From positions 16,717 to 80,716 of the forward strand of contig JAILJP010000032.1 of the NCBI GenBank assembly GCA_024694625.1: a stretch of DNA of 64,000 nucleotides, written 5' to 3'. The position numbers and the translations under genes were made by a program. Positions within the stretch are counted from its first letter, which is position 1. Each line of letters starts with the position of its first letter. The DNA is from Lachnospiraceae bacterium (GTDB taxonomy: Bacteria > Bacillota > Clostridia > Lachnospirales > Lachnospiraceae). Positions 9,855 to 17,478 of this stretch are shown piece by piece. The notes below the pieces were generated by a model. It ran no database searches. It saw only the letters and a list, made by a program, of their open reading frames with translations, and was not told the origin of the DNA.

Positions 9855-9944
9855 AGAAAAAGTGCTACCGATGACGGTTAGCCTAGATTTATAAGCAAAA
9901 AATGATCGCTCAGTTTTCTAGGAGGGCGGTCATTTTGCTTTTTT
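9855..9944 (+). ncRNA. Putative antitoxin small RNA of a type I TA-like locus
   Basis: TTGCAA(9821)-N16-TATAAT(9843) promoter; ends in hairpin AAATGATCGC...GCGGTCATTT + T run. Confidence 0.5.
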
Positions 9945-10016
9945 ACCTAACTTGTAACCTATGCTGAATGCACCGCATAAAAGCGTTGTTAAAGCACAAT
10001 ATTCTAAGATAGTCAA
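9930..10016 (-). CDS. Putative 28-aa membrane toxin peptide MTILEYCALTTLLCGAFSIGYKLGKKAK (TTG start)
   Basis: Hydrophobic core with basic tail; own promoter TTGATA-N17-TATAAT on minus strand (10164..10136); convergent with the small RNA. Confidence 0.45.
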   Translation of the reverse strand: MTILEYCALTTLLCGAFSIGYKLGKKAK

Positions 10017-10178
10017 TTCGCATCAGTCCTTTCATTATATTTCCCCTTTCAACGCCCTTTCATACGAGAAAGGGGATGAAAATTGATAGAAACAATAAAA
10101 GGCTAACCGCCACCGTTATAAGTAGCACCTTTATTATTATAACAAAGTAAAAATCATGTATCAATAAAATGAGCAAAG

Positions 10179-10207
10179 AAGAACACGTTTATGTGTTCTT
10201 TTTTTGT
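10179..10207 (+). terminator. Intrinsic terminator
   Basis: AAGAACAC-gtttat-GTGTTCTT + T run. Confidence 0.6.
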
Positions 10208-10308
10208 GTCCATTTTTAGTTGTAAAAATTGCAATATATTTTGCACTATTTTCAAAAAAATAAGGATTTCGGGTTTACAATAGGGGCAGAAAAAAGGAGG
10301 TAGAAACA

Positions 10309-10719
10309 ATGGAGCAACAGCAACCAGATCAGTATTACATACCAGACAATTATTCAGACGAACATCAATTCCGAGGGATACCTTATAGGAATATCATAGA
10401 AGCGTTAATAGTGGTTTATGTATTCTACAAATTGATACAAGCAACACCATTTGTATTATCCATACGCCTTACAGCAGTTCTAATTGTATGTGGTGGCTTG
10501 GGCGTGTTCTTTTTAATTGGAATTAAAGGAGAAAGCGTGACGCAATTCTTTTTATCATTTTTAAAGTATAGAGAGAATAAAAAGACATATCACCTTAGAC
10601 CAGTAGGATATAAAACAGCGAAAGAAAAGAAACGTGAGGATAAAAATGATAAGTTTAAAAAAGCAATCAAAGGAAGTAAAGAAAAAGTCAAAGAAATCAC
10701 AGGCATCTTCAGAACTTAA
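10309..10719 (+). CDS. PrgI-like conjugation membrane protein
   Basis: QYYIPDNYSDEHQFRGIPYRNIIEA + two TM segments, basic tail; resembles PrgI family upstream of VirB4 in ICEs. Confidence 0.6.
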   Translation: MEQQQPDQYYIPDNYSDEHQFRGIPYRNIIEALIVVYVFYKLIQATPFVLSIRLTAVLIVCGGLGVFFLIGIKGESVTQFFLSFLKYRENKKTYHLRPVGYKTAKEKKREDKNDKFKKAIKGSKEKVKEITGIFRT

Positions 10720-10777
10720 TAACCCAAAAAATGAAGTGGATGAGTTCTTTGGTGATAAGGTGATGTATTATATTTAG
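10646..10777 (+). pseudogene. N-terminal remnant of a VirB4-like ATPase gene
   Basis: Overlapping 43-codon ORF (MISLKKQSKEVKKKSKKSQASS...) in the position VirB4 normally occupies after PrgI; truncated. Confidence 0.4.
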
Positions 10778-10881
10778 TTGTTAGAATGTTATTTACCTAC
10801 ATTGATTTATTAATTATAGTAAACTTCTTTCATTTTGAGACAATTCATTTTGAGATTATTGGTTCCTCTATATTTATAATT

Positions 10882-11406
10882 ATGAAGTACAGTACGATTA
10901 AATACAGAGATATTGCAAACGGAGAGGGCGTGAGAAACGTCCTTTTTGTTTCCGGTTGCACCCATCATTGCAAAGGTTGCTTTCAACCTCAGACATGGGA
11001 TTTTGATTATGGCGATGAATGGGAGGAAAACATTCAGGAGGAATTTCTGAATCAATGTGAACCTTCCTTTATTGAGGGAGTGACCTTCCTGGGAGGGGAA
11101 CCCATGGAGGAAGTAAACCAAAAAGGATTGTTGCCTTTGGCAAAAGCCTTTAAGCAAAGGTTCCCGGAAAAAACCATTTGGTGTTTTACCGGATATACCT
11201 TGGAGGATGATTTGTTGAAGGAAGATGGAAAAGCACATTTTTCCACAACGGAGGAGTTTTTATCCCTGATTGATGTTTTAGTGGACGGGGAATTTGTATT
11301 GGAGAAAAAAGATATTACCCTTCAGTTTCGAGGAAGCAGTAATCAGCGTATCCTGGAAAGAAATGATAAGGGAGAATGGGTTACCTGGAGTAAAAAAATG
11401 AGATAA
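10882..11406 (+). CDS. nrdG: Anaerobic ribonucleoside-triphosphate reductase activating protein
   Basis: MKYSTIKYRDIANGEGVRNVLFVSGCTHHCKGCFQPQTWDF; radical SAM CxxxCxxC. Confidence 0.93.
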   Translation: MKYSTIKYRDIANGEGVRNVLFVSGCTHHCKGCFQPQTWDFDYGDEWEENIQEEFLNQCEPSFIEGVTFLGGEPMEEVNQKGLLPLAKAFKQRFPEKTIWCFTGYTLEDDLLKEDGKAHFSTTEEFLSLIDVLVDGEFVLEKKDITLQFRGSSNQRILERNDKGEWVTWSKKMR

Positions 11407-11441
11407 ATGGGGGCTGTCCGACATTCAATTCGGAGCCTCTA

Positions 11442-11484
11442 TTTTTGTGCCCTTTTTGTGCCTCTTTTGTAACCGTTTTGTGTC
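11442..11484. promoter_or_regulatory. Four direct repeats TTTTGTG(CC) at exact 11-bp spacing
   Basis: GT dinucleotides at 11447, 11458, 11469, 11480; lies upstream of 11542 ORF and near an OmpR-type regulator. Confidence 0.5.
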
Positions 11485-11541
11485 TTTGGGGATGCTAGAA
11501 TACACACAACAATGTAGGTGTGTATCAAGAGAGGAAGTTTT

Positions 11542-11751
11542 ATGAAACAGCTGAAATATTTTATAAAATTAAGTGTTCCATTTTTCGCAATTGGTATGAC
11601 AGTGGTTGCGGGGGTTGTTCTTTTGTTTATGATGCCTGTTATGGCGCCTTCGATTGTTGCATCCGGGGCAACCGGTGTACCGTCTTACTACATTGTAGCA
11701 ATGGGCGGGATAACTGCATTGCCTTTGATTTATGCGTTGAAGCGAAGATAA
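11542..11751 (+). CDS. Small membrane protein
   Basis: 69 aa, two hydrophobic segments, after GAGAGGAAG SD. Confidence 0.55.
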   Translation: MKQLKYFIKLSVPFFAIGMTVVAGVVLLFMMPVMAPSIVASGATGVPSYYIVAMGGITALPLIYALKRR

Positions 11752-11925
11752 TAGCTACGGGAATTTTATCAATATAGCCGCTGGGAGTCTCATTGGAAGG
11801 AGGCTCCCTTTTGTTTTGCCGTTTTGCAATTTGAAGGCAATGGTTTAAAATATAGTCATGATTTAAGGTAACTTTTAGGTTAGGGGTATAAGATATTAGT
11901 TACTATACAAGAAAAGAGGGATATT

Positions 11926-12603
11926 ATGAGACTGTTATTGGCCGAAGATGAAAAAGAAATGTCAAACGCAATTGTAGCGGTGTTAAAACATAATCATTAT
12001 TCTGTTGATGCGGTATTTGATGGAGAAGAGGCCCTGGACTATCTTGATACAGAATTATATGATGCAGCAATTTTGGATATTATGATGCCGAAAAAAGACG
12101 GGATTTCCGTTTTAAAGGAAATTCGACAAAAAGGTTTGGACATACCTGTGATTTTACTGACGGCGAAGTCGGAAGTGGATGACCGCGTAGAAGGTTTGGA
12201 TGCAGGGGCGGATGATTATCTTACCAAGCCTTTTGCAATGAAGGAGCTTTTGGCACGAATCCGTTCCATTACCAGACGTCAGGGAGAAGTGAAGGACAAT
12301 ATCCTCACATTTTCCAATTTGAAACTGGACAGGGCTACATTTTTAATGTCTACGGAACAGGATTCCGTACGATTGGCAAACAAGGAATTTCAAATGCTGG
12401 AAATGCTTTTGCAAAATCCCGGCCAGATTATTTCCACCGAACAGTTTATGGATAAAATCTGGGGATATGATTCGGAAACAGAGTTAAATGTGGTTTGGGT
12501 ATATGTATCTTACCTGCGAAAGAAACTTTCCAAAATCGGTGCAAAGGTAAATATTAAAGCAGCCCGTGGTGTAGGTTATTTGGTGGAGACGGAAGATGAT
12601 TAA
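11926..12603 (+). CDS. OmpR/PhoB-family response regulator
   Basis: MRLLLAEDEKEMSNAI...DIMMPKKDG...LTAKSEVDDRVEGLDAGADDYLTKPF + winged helix. Confidence 0.95.
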   Translation: MRLLLAEDEKEMSNAIVAVLKHNHYSVDAVFDGEEALDYLDTELYDAAILDIMMPKKDGISVLKEIRQKGLDIPVILLTAKSEVDDRVEGLDAGADDYLTKPFAMKELLARIRSITRRQGEVKDNILTFSNLKLDRATFLMSTEQDSVRLANKEFQMLEMLLQNPGQIISTEQFMDKIWGYDSETELNVVWVYVSYLRKKLSKIGAKVNIKAARGVGYLVETEDD

Positions 12604-13849
12604 AAGCCTTCGGAAAAAATTTATAGCGATTACCATGGTTTCGGTTTTTGTTGTGCTTACACTTTTAATCGGATCCATCGATATATTAAATTATTATAAT
12701 GTGCGACAAAACATTTCCTTGGAAATGTCTCTTTTGAAAACCTATGGGGGAGATTTGACCTCCATGAAAAAAGAAAGAGGAATGCGTCCGGAAATGGGAG
12801 GAGAGCAGGGAAAAATCAATTCTGAGACTCCTTTTTCCATTCGATATTTTACGGTGACGTTGAACTCTGACGGTACGGTAGATGCGGTAAACACAAATGA
12901 TATCGCTGCGGTTTCTGAGATGGAGGCGCGCTCCATTGCTAAGCTTTTGCAAAGCAGTGGGAAGACCAAGGGTTTTTATGACGATTATGCCTATGAAACC
13001 ATTACGGTGGAAACTTCTTCGGGAGAAGAGGGAGAGATGTACATTTTCATGAATTGCAGAGAAGAGCTGTCTTCCTTTAGAAGTTTTCGGAATATCAGTT
13101 TGGGGATCAGCTTTATCGGTTTGGTTTTGGTGTTTGTATTGGTGGTGCTTCTATCCAAAATTGCCACAAAACCTGTAGCGGAAAGTTATGAAAAACAAAA
13201 GCATTTTATTACGGATGCTTCTCATGAAATAAAGACACCGCTGGCCATTATTGAAGCGGATACAGAAGTGCTGGAAATGACGGAAGGGGATAACGAGTGG
13301 CTGAAAAGTATTCGAAACCAAATCAGTCGTTTGTCCTCTCTGACGGAGAAGCTGGTATTTTTGTCACGAATGGATGAAGAAAACACGAAGCTGGAAATGC
13401 GGGAGTTTTCTCTATCCCAAACCGTCTCTGAAGTGACGGAATCCTTCCTCCCCGTGGCAAAGGCAAAGGGGAAAGAATTGACAATGGAAATTGAACAAAA
13501 CGTTTTACTTCACGGAAATGAGGGGACGATTTCCCAATGCATTTCTCTTTTGGTGGATAACGCCATGAAGTATTCTGATGAAGTTGGAAAAATATCCGTA
13601 TCCTTGAAGACGGTGGCAAAGAATAAAAAACAAATCAGTGTCTATAATACGGTGGATGAAATTGCCGTTGGAAATCATGATGTGCTATTTGAACGGTTTT
13701 ATCGTTCGGATGCTTCTAGAAGCACCAAAACCGGAGGGCATGGAATCGGTCTTTCTGTGGTAAAGGCGATTGTGAATGCTCACAAAGGAAAAGTGACGGC
13801 AGAAAGTAAAGACGGAACCTCCATTGAATTTCGAATGATTTTGCCTTAA
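12596..13849 (+). CDS. Sensor histidine kinase
   Basis: TM segments, HFITDASHEIKTPLAII H-box, GHGIGLSVVKAI G-box. Confidence 0.95.
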   Translation: MIKSLRKKFIAITMVSVFVVLTLLIGSIDILNYYNVRQNISLEMSLLKTYGGDLTSMKKERGMRPEMGGEQGKINSETPFSIRYFTVTLNSDGTVDAVNTNDIAAVSEMEARSIAKLLQSSGKTKGFYDDYAYETITVETSSGEEGEMYIFMNCREELSSFRSFRNISLGISFIGLVLVFVLVVLLSKIATKPVAESYEKQKHFITDASHEIKTPLAIIEADTEVLEMTEGDNEWLKSIRNQISRLSSLTEKLVFLSRMDEENTKLEMREFSLSQTVSEVTESFLPVAKAKGKELTMEIEQNVLLHGNEGTISQCISLLVDNAMKYSDEVGKISVSLKTVAKNKKQISVYNTVDEIAVGNHDVLFERFYRSDASRSTKTGGHGIGLSVVKAIVNAHKGKVTAESKDGTSIEFRMILP

Positions 13850-13924
13850 AAGAAGACGCTCAAAGTTGCGATGTGTGCTAGAATAGATATGTAAGAAGTA
13901 TTTTTTGCATAGGAGGATGAGGAT

Positions 13925-14407
13925 ATGACATATGCAGAATTGGTAAAACAGGTGAAGAAAAATATCAAGGTTTCCGACAAGACGCTGGCAAAGAATCACT
14001 TCGCTGTGGAGTTTGATATCCAGGGAGAAGGAGAGGGCGCATTTTATGTGGAGTTCTTTGACGGTAAAGTGGATGTGGAACCCTACGAATACTATGATTA
14101 CGATATTCGTATTCGTACCGATGCTGCTACCGCCTTGGAATTAACCGGCGGTAAATTGGATTTTGAGAAAGCTCTTTTGACTGGTCGATTATCGGCAGAA
14201 GGAAAGGTAGACCGACTGACAAATTTGGGACGTGTGCTGAAAAAGGATTCCAAAAAGATTTCTAAAAAAGAAGATCCCAAGAAGATTTCAAAGAAGACGG
14301 AGCCGAAGAAAATTTCCAAAAAGCCTGCTGCTAAATCCATAGGGACAAAGAAAGCTACAAAGGCAATCGGAGCGAAAAAGACAGCCGGACACATTACGGC
14401 AAAATAG
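13925..14407 (+). CDS. SCP2-like domain protein with Lys/Ala-rich C-terminal tail
   Basis: SCP2-like body (KNHFAVEFDIQGEGEGAFYVEFFDGKVDVEP) then KKISKK repeats and AAKSIGTKKATKAIGAKK tail. Confidence 0.6.
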   Translation: MTYAELVKQVKKNIKVSDKTLAKNHFAVEFDIQGEGEGAFYVEFFDGKVDVEPYEYYDYDIRIRTDAATALELTGGKLDFEKALLTGRLSAEGKVDRLTNLGRVLKKDSKKISKKEDPKKISKKTEPKKISKKPAAKSIGTKKATKAIGAKKTAGHITAK

Positions 14408-14417
14408 AATAAAACCA

Positions 14418-14475
14418 TAAAGCCCCTTTTGAAATGTCAAATCAATTTGTTTGATGTTTCGAAAGGGCTTTTTTG
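14418..14475 (+). terminator. Intrinsic terminator
   Basis: AAAGCCCcTTTTGAAAtgTCAAA...TTTGAtgTTTCgAAAgGGCTTTTTT. Confidence 0.7.
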
Positions 14476-14647
14476 TGCTGAAAAGACAGAAGAACCGTCC
14501 TTAAGTATCAGTTGTGTAAAATTAAATGAAAAGATGAAAATTATTCATAGTCCCAAAGGGGAAAATGTGGACGAATGAGGTTGATTTGTACAGAAAAAAT
14601 GATTATGATTCATAATTGTCTCGAAAAAAAGTGACAGGAGGATTGTT

Positions 14648-16690
14648 GTGAAAAAAAGTGATGATAAGAGTACTTCTGTAAAGAGAAGTTCGATTAATGC
14701 TAAGATTACAGTATTTTTTGTAATTATTCTTGTGCTGAGTATTTTGATTACAGAGGGTATTGCAATTACAAGAAGTAAGTCAATGATTACAAAGTTGATT
14801 GACTCTACATTAAAGAATGAAGTGTCCACCGACGCAGGTGAGATTAACAGAGAATTGAATTCCACTTTCTACTATTTAAATGGAATTGCTGATTCTGTTG
14901 AAAGTGTAAGTTTTGCTTCAAATGAAGATTTGATGGCATATCTTCAAGGTACCATTAACCGTTATGATATGATTCCTACCGGTGCTTACATCGCCTTAAA
15001 TGACGGAACATTTTTGTATCCTGCAGATGCTTCTTTGGCAGATGGATTCGATGCGACGCAAAAAGACTGGTATAAGCAGGCCCTTGGCTATGACAATAAC
15101 TGGTTTTACTTCTATGATGTTCCTTATTTTGATACGGCGACAGGAGATTTGTGTGCAACCGTTATCCGTCACATTCATTTAAAAGACGGAAGAGAAGGCT
15201 GCTTTGCTGCAGATTTGATGATGGCAACAGCACAGGCTTCCTTAAGTGAAGTTCAGCTTTATGAAAGCGGAAAAGCGATGATGGTTACTGCAGATGGTTT
15301 GATTTTGTCCTATGAAAACAGCGAAGCTTGCGGTTCAAACCTCAGTGATTTTGCTGATGATAAGTTTTTAACCGGCGTTTCCGAAATGCTTTCTGCAGAA
15401 GACGGAGACGTAAAGACAGTTTCTGCCGGCGAAAAATACTATATGAGTTCTTCTACCATTTCCGGTACGGATTGGAAGGTAATTATTTATGCAAAACAGT
15501 CAGAAGTAATGGCTGAATTAAATACCTTGATTTTGATGTTGATTGTATTCTCCTTGATTGCGGTCGTTGTGGTAATTTTGGTAATGAGTCAGTTGTTGAA
15601 GAGAATGATCAAAACACCGGTTACTTCTTTAACTTCAAATATTGAAAAGATTGCCGGCGGTGATTTTACCGTAGATATTACTTCTCAGGGTAACGATGAA
15701 ATCGCTGTTATGAATTCTGCCATGGGAGATTTTGTTTCCTCTATGCGTGGAACCTTAGCTGATATTAAAGATACTGCAGGAAACTTGATGTCAGATGCCA
15801 ACGATTCCAAAACAACAGCAGAATCTTTGGAGATGGCTGCAAACAATCAGTCTGAGTCTATGGATCAGATCCGTGGTACTGTAGAGAATTTGGCAGATGC
15901 CGTAACAGAAGTAGCAGAAAGCGCAACCACTTTGGCACAGACCGTAACAGATGTTACAGAAGGTGAAAAGAAGGTTGAAGAAGCAATGCAAGCCCTTGTA
16001 GTGAAGGCAAACAGCGGACAGAAGGATATGCAGACCGTATCTGAAGGTATGGATGATGTGGTCAATGCCATGGGCGATATGTCCGATGCAGTAGCCAGCG
16101 TGGATGATGCTGCAGATCGAATTACAGAAATCGTAGATATGATTAACTCCATTTCTTCCCAGACAAATCTGTTGTCTTTGAATGCTTCTATTGAAGCTGC
16201 AAGAGCTGGAGAAGCAGGAAGAGGATTTGCTGTAGTTGCATCAGAAATTGGTGACTTGGCGAAAAACTCCGCAGATGCTACAAATCAGATTGCGGAAATC
16301 ATTAAAGATATGTCTACCAGAGTAAAATTGCTTTCTGAAAAATCAGAAACAAACTCTGAGTTAATTAACAACAGTGTGGGCTATGTTACTGCTGCAGCGG
16401 AAACCTTCCGTGAAATTACCGTAGAACTTTCCGATGCATCTGATACTTTGTCTGTAATGGCAACACAGATGGCTACAGTAAATGATGTGGCAACCAGTAT
16501 GGCTTCCATTTCAGAAGAACAGTCTGCTGCTACTCAGGAAATCGCTTCCAATGTGGAATTGGTAACAGAAGCAGCAAAGGGTGTTGCAACTTCCAGTGAA
16601 ACAGTAGCAAATGCAGCTAACTCTGTAGCAGATGCAGTAGACGTTATTCACCAGAATTTGGAAAGATTTACGATTCAGGAAGAAGCGTAA
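14648..16690 (+). CDS. Methyl-accepting chemotaxis protein (Cache sensor, HAMP, MCP signalling)
   Basis: Two TMs, [32 protein letters not shown] hairpin. Confidence 0.95.
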   Translation: MKKSDDKSTSVKRSSINAKITVFFVIILVLSILITEGIAITRSKSMITKLIDSTLKNEVSTDAGEINRELNSTFYYLNGIADSVESVSFASNEDLMAYLQGTINRYDMIPTGAYIALNDGTFLYPADASLADGFDATQKDWYKQALGYDNNWFYFYDVPYFDTATGDLCATVIRHIHLKDGREGCFAADLMMATAQASLSEVQLYESGKAMMVTADGLILSYENSEACGSNLSDFADDKFLTGVSEMLSAEDGDVKTVSAGEKYYMSSSTISGTDWKVIIYAKQSEVMAELNTLILMLIVFSLIAVVVVILVMSQLLKRMIKTPVTSLTSNIEKIAGGDFTVDITSQGNDEIAVMNSAMGDFVSSMRGTLADIKDTAGNLMSDANDSKTTAESLEMAANNQSESMDQIRGTVENLADAVTEVAESATTLAQTVTDVTEGEKKVEEAMQALVVKANSGQKDMQTVSEGMDDVVNAMGDMSDAVASVDDAADRITEIVDMINSISSQTNLLSLNASIEAARAGEAGRGFAVVASEIGDLAKNSADATNQIAEIIKDMSTRVKLLSEKSETNSELINNSVGYVTAAAETFREITVELSDASDTLSVMATQMATVNDVATSMASISEEQSAATQEIASNVELVTEAAKGVATSSETVANAANSVADAVDVIHQNLERFTIQEEA

Positions 16691-16733
16691 TTCCAATCTT
16701 ATGTTCCAATAGATTAAAAAGAATATGATTTTT

Positions 16734-16790
16734 ACGGACCCTTTGGGCGTGGTGCCAGTGGATGGCATTGCTGCAAGGGTCCGTTTTTTA
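16734..16790 (+). terminator. Intrinsic terminator
   Basis: ACGGACCCTT...AAGGGTCCGT + T run. Confidence 0.75.
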
Positions 16791-16802
16791 TTTGAAAATA
16801 GG

Positions 16803-16872
16803 TTGACAGACATAAAAATCGTGATACAATGAATATATGAACAGATATTCATATGAAAGAGTTTTCATATGA
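16803..16872 (+). promoter_or_regulatory. Promoter and ArsR/SmtB-type operator
   Basis: TTGACA(16803)-N16-TACAAT(16825); inverted repeat ATATGAA-N6-TTCATAT (16835-16854) and second TTCATATGAA at 16864. Confidence 0.6.
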
Positions 16873-17249
16873 ATGGAAAGGAAGGTAGTATGGCAATACA
16901 AGATGTAGAACATTGCGAGTGCTCAGAAATTCATCAGAACACCATAGAACAGGTGCTAGAACAGATGCCGGATGAAGACGTGCTTTATGATTTGGCAGAG
17001 CTATTTAAGGTCTTTGGTGATTCCAGCAGAATTCGAATTTTATTTGCACTTTATGGGGCGGATATTTGTGTTTGCGATTTGGCAGAAACTTTAAATATGA
17101 CCCAATCGGCGGTGAGTCATCAGCTGAAGATTTTGAAACAGTCCAAGCTGGTGAACAGTCGAAGAGAAGGAAAGCAGGTTTATTATTTTTTGGCGGATGA
17201 TCACGTACGACGCATCATCGCCCAAGGAATGGAACATGTGACAGAATAG
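16869..17249 (+). CDS. ArsR/SmtB-family metal-responsive repressor (CadC-like)
   Basis: ADICVCDLAETLNMTQSAVSHQLKILKQSKLVNSRREGKQVYYFL. Confidence 0.9.
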   Translation: MNGKEGSMAIQDVEHCECSEIHQNTIEQVLEQMPDEDVLYDLAELFKVFGDSSRIRILFALYGADICVCDLAETLNMTQSAVSHQLKILKQSKLVNSRREGKQVYYFLADDHVRRIIAQGMEHVTE

Positions 17250-17260
17250 GAGGAACTATT

Positions 17261-17476
17261 ATGAAAAAGAAATTTAAATGTGAAGTAGATTGCGCAAACT
17301 GCGCTGCAAAAATGGAAGATGCAGGTAAAAAGGTAGAGGGTGTGTTGGATTTGAACATTAATTTTATGACCCAGAAGTTTACCTTGGAAGCAGAGGAAGA
17401 TAAGTTCCAACAGGTATTGGATGAAGTGGTTAAGATCTGTAAAAAAGTTGAACCGGATTTTGAAATTGAGGTATAA
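17261..17476 (+). CDS. Heavy-metal-associated (HMA) domain protein
   Basis: VDCANCAAKMEDAGKKVEGV. Confidence 0.9.
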   Translation: MKKKFKCEVDCANCAAKMEDAGKKVEGVLDLNINFMTQKFTLEAEEDKFQQVLDEVVKICKKVEPDFEIEV

Positions 17477-17478
17477 CC

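Noticed and set aside
10796-10881. Upstream-extended NrdG start (ORF begins 10786)
   Set aside because: Residues before MKYSTIKYRD are AT-rich hydrophobic noise; homology begins at 10882.
11520-11777. Overlapping 85-aa ORF in alternate frame
   Set aside because: Cys-rich, unlikely translation; the +1 frame encodes the better SD-preceded small membrane protein at 11542.
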